Source: CAINVV01 sp037129695 | GTDB taxonomy: Bacteria > Bacteroidota > Bacteroidia > Bacteroidales > Prolixibacteraceae | Length of the DNA stretch: 13,267 nucleotides | Direction: 5' to 3' | Assembly (NCBI GenBank): GCA_037129695.1 | Contig: JBAXUL010000103.1 | Coordinates: 1-13,267 of the forward strand | Part shown: positions 1 through 7,233 of the stretch, piece after piece | Layout of the letters: each line of letters begins with the position of its first letter | Position numbering within the stretch: the stretch's first letter is position 1 | Notes under the pieces: model-generated | What the model was told of the DNA's origin: nothing | Database searches by the model: none | The model's input: the letters and a program-made list of their open reading frames with translations, nothing else | Made by a program: the position numbers and the translations under genes

Positions 1-2
1 TA

Positions 3-71
3 TTTGGCCATTCCGGATTCCGGTTGTATCTTGTGTTGGGATTCCAAAAGCCTGAACAACAAATCCAATGA
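3..71 (+). CDS. 3' end of an unidentified upstream gene
   Basis: Reading frame 3 is open from the window edge to a TGA at 69-71, giving about 22 residues that end in a Gln-rich tail (FQKPEQQIQ). The stop overlaps the ATG at 68 of the next gene as ATGA, the usual layout of translationally coupled genes, so I read this as the C-terminus of an upstream gene in the same operon. Too little is visible to name it. It might instead be the N-terminal membrane half of the 4Fe-4S protein that follows, separated by a frameshift, because that protein looks short for its family. The neighbouring frame 2 is closed by a TGA at 53-55. Confidence 0.4.
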   Translation, partial: FGHSGFRLYLVLGFQKPEQQIQ

Positions 72-382
72 AAAGGTACAAATCAGTATACATACCCTTT
101 TTGATCGGAATACCCCTTGCATTCATTTTGTCCGATCAGAGGGCATTCTGCAAGTATGTTTGTCCGGTTTCGCTCGTCATGACCCCGACCAGCAAAATAG
201 GACTCATCAGAATTAAACCGGATAAGGAGAAGACCTGCACCGGATGCAAATCATACAACAACCATTGTCCCATGGGTGTTGATGTGATGAGTTATATGCT
301 GCAGAACAAACCGGTGCAGGATACTGAGTGCATCCTATGCAACGATTGTTCCATCATTTGCCCAACCCATAAAATCAAATAA
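68..382 (+). CDS. Short 4Fe-4S membrane-type electron-transfer protein (NapH/NosR-like C-terminal part)
   Basis: The 104-residue product resembles the C-terminal half of polyferredoxin membrane proteins of the NapH/NosR type, which pass electrons between membrane quinol and redox partners. One hydrophobic segment (about residues 7-22) precedes an RAFCKYVCP motif (C28, C32). A soluble part follows with two cluster motifs. The second is a canonical C-x2-C-x2-C-x3-CP (C88, C91, C94, C98). The first reads C57-x2-C60-x2-Y63-x3-C67-P, so Tyr stands where the third Cys is expected. The family normally has several membrane helices before this part; here they are absent, or lie in the upstream gene. 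The ATG at 68 is the only ATG between the in-frame stop at 53-55 and the cysteine motifs, and it overlaps the previous stop as ATGA. The methyltransferase gene starts 11 bases after its stop. The redox partner is unknown. Confidence 0.75.
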   Translation: MKRYKSVYIPFLIGIPLAFILSDQRAFCKYVCPVSLVMTPTSKIGLIRIKPDKEKTCTGCKSYNNHCPMGVDVMSYMLQNKPVQDTECILCNDCSIICPTHKIK

Positions 383-393
383 ATATTCCAGCC

Positions 394-963
394 ATGAATA
401 TTAAAATTATCCTCATTCTCGTTTTTTCCTACCTTTATGTTTTCTTTGAGATTCTGATGAGCCGTATTGGGAGACGCAACAAGACTATTGAGAAGTCGAG
501 TGACAAAGGAAGTATCTGGGTACTTATTATTGCGATTTTTATCGGCTACACGATCTCATCCAGACTGGCTGCTTCAAGTACCGGCAGACTGGCTCCCTGG
601 AACACCTACTTTGCGATAGGTTCTGTTTTGATATTGATAGGATTATACATCCGCATCAGCTCCATTCTTGCCCTCAAACAACAGTTCACCTATACCGTCA
701 CCAAAATGGAAAACCACGAACTGATTGTGACAGGTTGGTACAGGTATATCAGGCATCCGGGGTACCTGGGTCAGCTGATCATTTTTCTGGGGATCGCTAC
801 TGCCATGTCGAACTGGTTGTCTGTCGCGGGGATGATGCTGCCTGTCCTGGCCGGATTTATCTACCGGATTCGGGTGGAGGAAAAATTTATGCGCGAACAG
901 ATGGGGCAGAAATACCTTGATTATCAAAAAAGAACGAGCAGGCTTATTCCGAAGATCTACTAA
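394..963 (+). CDS. Membrane methyltransferase, isoprenylcysteine carboxyl methyltransferase (ICMT)/phospholipid methyltransferase-like
   Basis: A 189-residue integral membrane protein with hydrophobic segments at about 3-22, 40-58, 70-92 and a hairpin at 124-157. The family signature lies at 114-126 (GWYRYIRHPGYLG), followed by RIRVEEKFM (158-166) and YLDYQKRTSRLIP (174-186). These are the S-adenosylmethionine-binding and catalytic elements of ICMT and PEMT-like enzymes, where the RHP-x-Y motif and the paired Glu contact the methyl donor. Family enzymes methylate the carboxyl of prenylcysteine or the amine of phospholipids. Bacteria generally lack prenylated CaaX proteins, so the substrate here is probably a lipid or other small hydrophobic molecule (inference). 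It lies in a tight operon between the 4Fe-4S gene (11 bases) and the DUF3788 gene (10 bases). The ATG at 394 gives a natural first membrane helix; no Shine-Dalgarno motif precedes it. Confidence 0.88.
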   Translation: MNIKIILILVFSYLYVFFEILMSRIGRRNKTIEKSSDKGSIWVLIIAIFIGYTISSRLAASSTGRLAPWNTYFAIGSVLILIGLYIRISSILALKQQFTYTVTKMENHELIVTGWYRYIRHPGYLGQLIIFLGIATAMSNWLSVAGMMLPVLAGFIYRIRVEEKFMREQMGQKYLDYQKRTSRLIPKIY

Positions 964-973
964 AATACCCGTT

Positions 974-1396
974 ATGGAACCAATTGTGCTGACTGACCCT
1001 AACGTGACTCCGGACAATGAACTGGTGTTCTCCCTGATTGGAGATAAAAAAATCTATTGGGTACAAATATTGGAACATTTGTACCGGCATCACAAGGATA
1101 TTTCTGAGATCTGGCGATTTTACAAGGATGGGAAAAGCTGGCTTTTCAGAACTTTAAAAAAGAAGAATACCATCTTTTGGGTGGCCATCCTGGAGGACAC
1201 TTTCAGGGTCGGCTTCTATTTTGGCGACAAAGCCGAACCATTGATTGAACAGAGTGGACTCCCCGAAAGCATCAAAAATGATTTCAGGAATGCCAAGAGG
1301 TTCAATGCCATTCGTCCGGTTTCAGTTGTCATCAAGGGCTCTGAAGATGTGGATGTAGTGATTCAACTGATAGAATTGAAGCTGAAAATCAAATGA
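974..1396 (+). CDS. DUF3788 family protein
   Basis: A 140-residue soluble protein matching my recollection of DUF3788 (PF12663), common in Bacteroidota and Firmicutes and without a proven function. Characteristic stretches are FSLIGDKKIYW near the N-terminus, the central KDGKSWLFR and KKNTIFWVAILEDTFRV, and FYFGDKAEPLIEQSGLP followed by a KRFNAIRPVSV segment. It has no signal peptide or membrane segment, so it is probably cytoplasmic. The frame stays open upstream to an ATG at 917 that would overlap the methyltransferase gene by 47 bases. I prefer the ATG at 974 because the extra 19 residues do not belong to the family, the usual N-terminus (MEPIVLTDP) begins here, and the gap becomes an ordinary 10 bases. 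It is the last gene of the tight left-hand operon. Confidence 0.82.
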   Translation: MEPIVLTDPNVTPDNELVFSLIGDKKIYWVQILEHLYRHHKDISEIWRFYKDGKSWLFRTLKKKNTIFWVAILEDTFRVGFYFGDKAEPLIEQSGLPESIKNDFRNAKRFNAIRPVSVVIKGSEDVDVVIQLIELKLKIK

Positions 1397-1434
1397 CATA
1401 GAGCAGTTCCTGAGGTTTATTCCTTGGCTAATCA

Positions 1435-1442
1435 TATATTTG
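1435..1442 (+). promoter_or_regulatory. Candidate -7 box for the alpha-galactosidase gene
   Basis: TATATTTG fits the Bacteroidota -7 consensus TAnnTTTG exactly and lies in the 115-base gap before the alpha-galactosidase gene, about 70 bases before its start codon. No good TTTG -33 box is found about 20 bases upstream, so the call is weak. Confidence 0.3.
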
Positions 1443-1511
1443 GATACTGGACAGGTTTTAGAAAGTATCCTGGTAATAAAAACATCTTTTTATTCATCTA
1501 TCACAACTCAA

Positions 1512-3671
1512 ATGAACATGAAATTAGTTTTGATCTTTATCTTTTTGTTGACAGCCTTTTTACCGGTTACGGCGCAAACCGATCACATTATTTCGATTCA
1601 AACCCAAAACAACGAGCTGGTCTATTCTGTCGACAGGGAGCAGAAAGTGGATCAGGTCTATCTGGGTGAGAAACTCGGGAACAATACCGAATTGTTCAAA
1701 ACGAAGAATACGCAGCATGAAATGTATATCCCATTTGGCACCAGCGATCTTTTTGAATCGGCTATCCGGACCACCCACAACGACGGTAATCCTTCGATCG
1801 AGCTGAAATTCGTCGATAGCGCAGTGAAAAAAATAGATGACAATGTAACTGAAACAATAATCCGGCTGAAAGATTTTCAATATCCTTTTGAGGTAAATTT
1901 GCATTTTAAAGCGTATTTCAGGGAAGATGTCATTGAGCAGTGGGCTGAAATCAGCCATCAGGAAAAGCTACCTGTTACGCTTTTTCTCTTTGCCTCTGCC
2001 ATGCTGCATTTTGATGCCAAAGCATACTGGCTCACCCAGTTTCACGCGGATTGGGCAAAAGAGATGCGCATGGAAGAAAGTCAGCTGACTTCCGGGATTA
2101 AAGTGATTGACAGTAAATTGGGTACGCGTGCAGATGTTTACCAGACTCCGTTTTTTATGCTGGCGTTGAACAAACAGGCAGATGAAAACAGCGGCGAGGT
2201 GCTGGCCGGAACTTTGGCATGGACAGGTAATTTCAAGTTCAGTTTTGAGCTGGACAACAACAATTCATTGCGTGTGATTGCAGGCATCAATCCCTATGCG
2301 TCGGAGTACAAACTGATGCCGGGAAAAGTATTTACCACGCCGGCTTTTGTTTTTACCTACAGCAAAGCCGGCAAGGAACTCACAAGTCAGAACCTGCAGC
2401 GCTGGGCCCGCAAATATTCCCTTCTGGATGGTGATCAGCCAAGGATGACCCTGCTTAACAATTGGGAAACCACCTTTTTCGATTTCAACGAACAGAAACT
2501 TACCCAAATGATCGCGGATACCAAGAAACTTGGTGTTGATCTTTTTTTACTCGATGACGGATGGTTCGCCAACAAATATCCGCGTAACAACGATAAATCA
2601 TCACTGGGTGATTGGGAGCCCAACAAGGCAAAACTTCCGAATGGTGTTGGGGTTTTGGTGAAAGAGGCAGAAAAACAGGGGGTGAAGTTTGGAATTTGGA
2701 TCGAACCTGAAATGGTCAATCCGAAGAGCGAACTCTATGAGAAACATCCCGACTGGATCATTAAACTTCCCAATCGGCCTGAAAATTATTCGCGCAATCA
2801 ACTGGTACTTGATCTGCCCAACCCAAAAGTTCAGGACTTTGTCTTCGGCGTGTTGGACAACCTGATGACGGAAAATCCAGGAATAGCTTACATGAAATGG
2901 GATTGCAACCGTCCGATGACCAGTTCCTATTCTCCCTATTTAAAGGACAATCAATCCGCAATTTACATCGAATATGTTCAGGCCTGGTACAACGTACTGG
3001 ACCGTGTACGCGCGAAATACCCCCATTTACCCATCATGCTTTGTTCCGGAGGTGGCGGTCGTATTGACTACCGCGGATTAAAATATTTTACCGAGTTCTG
3101 GGCAAGCGATAACACTGATCCCATGGAAAGAGTCTATATCCAATGGGGTTATTCCTATTATATGCCGGCCATCGCAACCTGTAACCATATTACCTCCTGG
3201 GGGAAGCAATCCATCAAATTCAAGACGGATGTTGCCATGATGGGGAAAATGGGTTACGACCTTCAGATTGCACACATGAATGAAAAAGAACTGAAATTCA
3301 GCCAGGACGCGGTTGTCAACTACAAGAAAATTAGTGAGGTGGTATGGTATGGCAATATGTTCCGTCTGGTATCACCCTACGAAGGCAACCGGGCAGTTGT
3401 GATGTATGCCGGCGAATCAAAATCGAAAGCGATTTTGTTCAGTTACAATTTGAATTCCAGATTCAGGGAGGCATTCAATCCGGTCAGACTGCGCGGGCTG
3501 GATGAGGCCAGAAAATACAGGGTGGAAGAGATCAATTTATTCCCGGAGACCAAATCCAGGTTCCCCTTCCATGGGAAAACCTTCAGTGGAGATTACCTCA
3601 TGAAAGTAGGGTTAAGTATTTCCGGATCTGAGGCGTTGTCAAGTTCGGTATTTGAGATCACCGCATTATAG
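1512..3671 (+). CDS. Exported GH36 alpha-galactosidase
   Basis: A 719-residue glycoside hydrolase family 36 enzyme, expected to release terminal alpha-1,6-galactose from raffinose-type oligosaccharides or galactomannan by a retaining mechanism. Residues 1-21 form a signal peptide with predicted cleavage before Gln22; there is no lipobox Cys, so it should be periplasmic or secreted. An N-terminal beta-sandwich precedes the barrel, which carries LDDGWF (347-352), WIEPEM (396-401), YMKWDCNR with nucleophile D464, CSGGGGRID (from 511) and WASDNTD with acid/base D533. The 69-residue nucleophile-acid/base spacing fits GH36, and a small C-terminal beta domain follows. The frame is open upstream to a TTG at 1440, but ATG 1512 (or 1518) places the signal peptide correctly. 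No SusC/SusD, transporter or regulator is visible, so it is not embedded in a classical utilization locus within this window. Alternative activity on alpha-N-acetylgalactosamine cannot be excluded. Confidence 0.93.
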   Translation: MNMKLVLIFIFLLTAFLPVTAQTDHIISIQTQNNELVYSVDREQKVDQVYLGEKLGNNTELFKTKNTQHEMYIPFGTSDLFESAIRTTHNDGNPSIELKFVDSAVKKIDDNVTETIIRLKDFQYPFEVNLHFKAYFREDVIEQWAEISHQEKLPVTLFLFASAMLHFDAKAYWLTQFHADWAKEMRMEESQLTSGIKVIDSKLGTRADVYQTPFFMLALNKQADENSGEVLAGTLAWTGNFKFSFELDNNNSLRVIAGINPYASEYKLMPGKVFTTPAFVFTYSKAGKELTSQNLQRWARKYSLLDGDQPRMTLLNNWETTFFDFNEQKLTQMIADTKKLGVDLFLLDDGWFANKYPRNNDKSSLGDWEPNKAKLPNGVGVLVKEAEKQGVKFGIWIEPEMVNPKSELYEKHPDWIIKLPNRPENYSRNQLVLDLPNPKVQDFVFGVLDNLMTENPGIAYMKWDCNRPMTSSYSPYLKDNQSAIYIEYVQAWYNVLDRVRAKYPHLPIMLCSGGGGRIDYRGLKYFTEFWASDNTDPMERVYIQWGYSYYMPAIATCNHITSWGKQSIKFKTDVAMMGKMGYDLQIAHMNEKELKFSQDAVVNYKKISEVVWYGNMFRLVSPYEGNRAVVMYAGESKSKAILFSYNLNSRFREAFNPVRLRGLDEARKYRVEEINLFPETKSRFPFHGKTFSGDYLMKVGLSISGSEALSSSVFEITAL

Positions 3672-3826
3672 TCCTAAAAATATATTAAGCCGGCGAGTTG
3701 TGTATTCATTATCGATTCCTTTAGCCGGTGACATATAGTAATAGAATAAAGCCATCTGGAAATTGAGGCATAGGATGTAACTATCATGCTGCTGCATCGT
3801 AAAAACAACAGCTAATACTCGAAATT

Positions 3827-5314
3827 ATGGACAATACTCAACATCAAAAATCCCGGCGACTGTTTCTTAAAACAACTGCCATAGCCGCCGCAGGAACCTC
3901 ACTGGCACCTTATCTTTTTGCTTCAGAAGCGCCCGCAATGCCGGCACCACTGATGAAAAGGACTTTTGGCAAACTTGGGTTCAAAGTTACTACCCTCGGT
4001 TTAGGCGGGCAGTCTTCTTTACAGTGGACTCCCGAAAATACTGATCCCGTAGCAATTATCGAGAAAGCATACAATCTGGGAGTGAATTATTTTGACACTT
4101 CCAACGTGTATGGCCCAAGTCAGATGAATTACGGAAAAGCTTTTCTCCGACTTGGTCTGGTTCCTGGATCCACCAATTATGAGGACTCCAAAAGGAAAGC
4201 AATTTTTCTGACATCCAAAACCATGCTCCGTTTCGGAAAGGGAGGCGACGACCGCCCATCCGTGGTGGGGCATTCCAATGGTCCGGCAGGTTCCAAAGCC
4301 TTGGATGATGTGCGTCGTTCACTCACCCTGGTATTTGGTGACGGAATCGGAACTTATCCTAAAGAGGCTTATCTTGATATGGTACTGATTCATGCTTTGG
4401 GAAGAATGGAAGAAGTGGATGCCCTGTATGAAGGATATTTGAATCCAGATCCCAATGCGTTGGCAATTGGCGCTTTAGCCGCACTAAGAGATGTTCGTGA
4501 CGGCACCAACCGGACCGGACTCAATCCTAAGAATGAAAAACTGATACGTCACATCGGATTCTCCGGACACGGCGACGCAACCGTGATGATGGAGATGATT
4601 CAGAGAGATTCGGAAGATATCATTGAAGGGATGCTGGTCGCCATCAATGCCAATGACAAGCGTTTTCTGAATATGCAATACAATGTGATACCGGTTGCGG
4701 CTGCCAAAAATATGGGCATCATCGCCATGAAGGTATTTGCAGATGGTGCGATGTACACCAAAAAAGCCGAATGGTCCAACAGTGTTCCTCATGTTGTGCT
4801 GGATGTCAGTGGCGCAGATGTACCTGCCAATCAGCTGATCCGTTATTCCCTGAGCACACCGGGCATTCATACCGCCATTATAGGAATCGGTAAGATTCAC
4901 GACGATCCAGAAAAATGCCAGCTTTCCTACAATTTGAAACATGCCCAGGTTAAACCGGAAGCGCTTACAGAAGCGGAACGAAATGCGGTAGAAGCCATTG
5001 CCTTCAAGGCGAAGGAAGGCAAAACCAACTATTTCCAAAAGTCTTTTCAGGATCTGACGCCTCCCAGAGATGCAAAAGTTTCGAAGGACGATCATGGCAC
5101 TGTGATCTCCTGGCACACCGCCTATGCAGGTGATGCGGCCATCGACAGGTACGAAATCTGGCGCAATGGTTCAAAACTGGCTGCCATACCATTCAAACCC
5201 CAAACATCAAAGGCTCCCTATCAGTACGAAGACAACCATTCGGGTAAAGGAAATCATGATTATGTCGTCAAAGTCATTGACAAGAAAAACAGAATGGCTG
5301 AAATCAAAGCTTGA
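3827..5314 (+). CDS. Tat-exported aldo/keto reductase with C-terminal fibronectin-III-like domain
   Basis: A 495-residue protein. The N-terminus has a perfect twin-arginine motif SRRLFLK (9-15), a hydrophobic stretch and an Ala-rich cleavage region ending near residue 35, so it should be exported folded by the Tat system. Residues about 43-400 are an aldo/keto reductase barrel with all four expected catalytic residues: D90 and Y95 in YFDTSNVYG, K131 in FLTSKT and H189 in LIHALG. A stretch of roughly 25 residues between K131 and H189 (rich in Gly/Asp, around GKGGDDRPSVVGH) makes that spacing longer than in classical members. From about 411 (TPPRDAKV) to the end, VISWHTA, IDRYEIWRNG and YVVKVIDK look like a fibronectin type III fold. 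NAD(P)H would have to be loaded before Tat export, or the protein uses its cofactor bound in the periplasm (inference). It follows the alpha-galactosidase by 155 bases, so oxidation or reduction of a sugar is a reasonable guess, not a demonstrated role. Confidence 0.87.
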   Translation: MDNTQHQKSRRLFLKTTAIAAAGTSLAPYLFASEAPAMPAPLMKRTFGKLGFKVTTLGLGGQSSLQWTPENTDPVAIIEKAYNLGVNYFDTSNVYGPSQMNYGKAFLRLGLVPGSTNYEDSKRKAIFLTSKTMLRFGKGGDDRPSVVGHSNGPAGSKALDDVRRSLTLVFGDGIGTYPKEAYLDMVLIHALGRMEEVDALYEGYLNPDPNALAIGALAALRDVRDGTNRTGLNPKNEKLIRHIGFSGHGDATVMMEMIQRDSEDIIEGMLVAINANDKRFLNMQYNVIPVAAAKNMGIIAMKVFADGAMYTKKAEWSNSVPHVVLDVSGADVPANQLIRYSLSTPGIHTAIIGIGKIHDDPEKCQLSYNLKHAQVKPEALTEAERNAVEAIAFKAKEGKTNYFQKSFQDLTPPRDAKVSKDDHGTVISWHTAYAGDAAIDRYEIWRNGSKLAAIPFKPQTSKAPYQYEDNHSGKGNHDYVVKVIDKKNRMAEIKA

Positions 5315-5429
5315 AATGACTGAATGATTCTTTGACCGGAACCGAAACAGCCATTGAATGCCGTTGTCGGGTAAAAGAAGAGTCTAATGTCTGGTAATAT
5401 CACCTTACAAGTCACCTATCTTTTCTGTT

Positions 5430-6407
5430 ATGATGTCTATCCTGCCTGATTGCCGTGCACTGTTTAATCCTGATCAGTTTCAGGGAAAGAGAAAGAAGAA
5501 AAGGTATTTTGAAGGCTGGTATTTCAAAGTGGTGAATGAGGATCAGTCTGTTGCTTATGCCTTCATTCCCGGAATTGCGATCGACGAGGAAGGCAGAAAG
5601 CACGCTTTCATCCAGGTATTGGATGGGAAAAAGCAAACTGCACGTTACCATCGATTTGATTTTGATCGTTTTTATTCTTCAGAAAAGGAATTCTCAATTT
5701 CTATCGGGAATAACACATTTTCGGCCAGTCATATCGAACTGGACCTTCCCGACTTAACCGGCAGACTAGAGTTTCCGGCAATCGTTCCATGGCCAAAACC
5801 ATGGTATTCCCCCGGAATCATGGGGCCTTTTGCATTTGTTCCATTGATGGAGTGTTACCACGGCATCGTCAGCATGGACCATCCAATAATCGGATCGCTT
5901 ACCATTGGAGGCCATGCTGTGGATTTTTCGAATGGACGCGGCTATACCGAAAAAGACTGGGGCAGATCCTTTCCCAGCGCTTATGTCTGGATGCAGTCCA
6001 ACCATTTCTCCCTACCGGGGATCTCGGTCAAGGCATCGGTGGCCAGAATACCCTGGATCAGAAACTCATTCACCGGTTTTATCGCCGGAGTGTGGTTGCA
6101 CGACAGGTTGATCCGTTTTACCACGTACAATGGAACTTCATTGAGGAAACTTCTGATTGAAACCGGCAAAATCGAACTCGTTTTGGAAAACAAACGCCAT
6201 CAAATTGCCATCACTGCCTACCGGGAAGCTGCTACCTCTCTCGCTTCTCCAATTCTGGGGCTGATGGATGGCCGGATCGAGGAGAGTATGACTTCAAAGT
6301 TGGAAGTGGTACTGACAGACCTGAAAACCGGAAGAGTTATTTTGAATGACACCGGTTTCAACACCGGGTTGGAGGTCGCCGGTGAAATCAGCGAAATAGT
6401 TACATAA
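5430..6407 (+). CDS. Tocopherol-cyclase-family protein
   Basis: A 325-residue protein with the signatures of the tocopherol cyclase family (PF14249): KRYFEGWYFK (24-33), PWPKPWYSPGIMGPFAF (about 120-136), CYHGIVSMDH (142-151), and a block at 169-193 that begins GRGYTEKDWG and ends WMQSNHF. In plants and cyanobacteria the family closes the chromanol ring of tocopherols. Homologs also occur in bacteria with no tocopherol pathway, where the substrate is unknown. There is no signal peptide or membrane helix, so it is cytoplasmic or peripherally membrane-bound. No phytyl-transferase, methyltransferase or homogentisate gene is visible in the window, so genuine vitamin E synthesis is unlikely here; a quinone or other prenyl-lipid is a guess. 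Two ATGs are adjacent (5430 and 5433) and either may be used. It starts 115 bases after the reductase gene. Family confidence is high, function confidence low. Confidence 0.85.
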   Translation: MMSILPDCRALFNPDQFQGKRKKKRYFEGWYFKVVNEDQSVAYAFIPGIAIDEEGRKHAFIQVLDGKKQTARYHRFDFDRFYSSEKEFSISIGNNTFSASHIELDLPDLTGRLEFPAIVPWPKPWYSPGIMGPFAFVPLMECYHGIVSMDHPIIGSLTIGGHAVDFSNGRGYTEKDWGRSFPSAYVWMQSNHFSLPGISVKASVARIPWIRNSFTGFIAGVWLHDRLIRFTTYNGTSLRKLLIETGKIELVLENKRHQIAITAYREAATSLASPILGLMDGRIEESMTSKLEVVLTDLKTGRVILNDTGFNTGLEVAGEISEIVT

Positions 6408-6455
6408 ACAGACGCTGCGCGAAAACATTGCGAACCATAAATCCGGAAATTCAGA

Positions 6456-6477
6456 AGAAAGATCATTTATTCTTTCT
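6456..6477 (+). terminator. Weak AT-rich hairpin after the tocopherol-cyclase-like gene
   Basis: AGAAAGA (6456-6462) and TCTTTCT (6471-6477) are perfect 7-base inverted arms around an 8-base loop, about 50 bases after the stop at 6407. The arms contain few G/C pairs and no long T-run follows, so this is at best a weak terminator and could be chance. The rest of the 160-base gap before the next gene shows nothing I can support. Confidence 0.25.
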
Positions 6478-6567
6478 CTCTACTCAAAGCTGTTTTAGCG
6501 TTTTTCGGATAGGGAAAATTGAATATTTATCTCTTTATTTACGGAGTCATTAAAGAAAATCAATCTC

Positions 6568-7107
6568 ATGAGAAAATTACTTGCTTCTGCTATTCTGTTC
6601 TTTGTGCTGGTACAACCATTGTTTGCCCAAAATACAGGTTCAGGCTGGGAGAAATGGCAATACATGATGGGTGAATGGAAAGGCGAAGGAAGTGGTCAGC
6701 CTGGAGATGGAAGCGGAATGTTTACCCTGAAACCAAAGCTGGATGCGAATATTCTGGAAAGGAAGAGCAAGACAGAGATTGCTGCAACTGCCGCCCGGCC
6801 TGCCTTTCTGCATGAAGATGTCATGATCATTTACAACAACAAGGAAGGAAATCCGGTCAAAGCCATCTATTTTGACAATGAGAAACATGTCATCAATTAT
6901 GACATTACCTATTCCGATAACAAAATTGTACTGAACAGTGAAGCAAATCCGGCCATGCCGCGTTTTCGGCTGATTTATGAAAAGCTGGAAGACAAGGTGA
7001 TGAACACTCGTTTTGAGATGGCGATGCCCAATGCTCCCGATGAGTTCAAAATGTATATTGAGGGGAAAAGCAAGAAAGTGAAAGAGTTGGCTGAGATGCC
7101 GAAGTAG
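6568..7107 (+). CDS. Exported DUF1579-like small protein
   Basis: A 179-residue protein with a clear signal peptide (1-20, KLLASAILFFVLV core) and predicted cleavage before Gln21, the usual pyroglutamate-forming mature start in this phylum. The mature part opens with WQYMMGEWKGEGSG (about 30-43), a pattern typical of DUF1579 and related lipocalin-like beta-barrels in which MxGxWxG begins the first strand. Alternating beta strands follow (FTLKPKLDANILERKSKTE, MIIYNNKEG, KAIYFDNEKH, IVLNSEANP, FRLIYEKLEDKVMNTRFEMAMP). The expected site is the periplasm. No catalytic residues can be assigned; a role in binding a small hydrophobic ligand is an inference from the fold class. Closely related stress- or heme-binding nitrobindin-type barrels are an alternative. 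It is preceded by a 160-base gap, so it may have its own promoter, and it faces the GNAT gene convergently. Confidence 0.75.
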   Translation: MRKLLASAILFFVLVQPLFAQNTGSGWEKWQYMMGEWKGEGSGQPGDGSGMFTLKPKLDANILERKSKTEIAATAARPAFLHEDVMIIYNNKEGNPVKAIYFDNEKHVINYDITYSDNKIVLNSEANPAMPRFRLIYEKLEDKVMNTRFEMAMPNAPDEFKMYIEGKSKKVKELAEMPK

Positions 7108-7136
7108 GCTGTTAGCTTTTAGCTTTTAGCTTTTGG
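7108..7136 (+). repeat. Short TTAGCTT-type tandem repeat, copy 1
   Basis: Directly after the stop codon at 7105-7107, the heptamer TTAGCTT or close variants occurs three to four times in succession: GCTGTTAGC, then TTTTAGC twice, then TTTTGG. A related block lies at 7760-7786 in the same orientation, so the GNAT gene is bracketed by the two. I recall similar repeats in intergenic DNA of various Bacteroidota genomes, without a known function. It adds length to the 3' untranslated region and forms no evident hairpin. Confidence 0.6.
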
Positions 7137-7233
7137 TAGTAAGTCAGTATGTGTTATTCCTGAGTGAAGAGGGTGGGAGGGCAAATAATGATCTATGCGT
7201 CCTTCACATTACGCTTTGCTATCCGGGATGCGA

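Noticed and set aside
4..216. 70-residue frame starting with TTG at the left edge
   Set aside because: It overlaps the cysteine-motif protein in another frame and shows no family signature; the conserved 4Fe-4S motifs fix the true frame.
917..973. Upstream ATG extension of the DUF3788 gene
   Set aside because: It would overlap the methyltransferase gene by 47 bases and add 19 residues foreign to the family; ATG 974 gives the usual N-terminus.
1440..1511. TTG-initiated extension of the alpha-galactosidase
   Set aside because: It would bury the signal peptide behind 24 non-hydrophobic residues; ATG 1512 or 1518 leaves a proper signal.
3688..3732. Two GCCGG copies after the alpha-galactosidase gene as terminator arms
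   Set aside because: They could pair only over 5 bases around a loop of about 30, with no T-run; not convincing as a terminator.
4484..5116. 210-residue open frame on the - strand inside the aldo/keto reductase gene
   Set aside because: It lies wholly antisense to a gene with a complete catalytic tetrad; the translation has no recognisable domain and is rich in His/Cys/Phe as expected of a shadow frame.
5417..5424. TATCTTTT as a -7 box for the tocopherol-cyclase-like gene
   Set aside because: Only five bases separate it from the start codon, leaving no room for a transcript leader, and no -33 box is evident.
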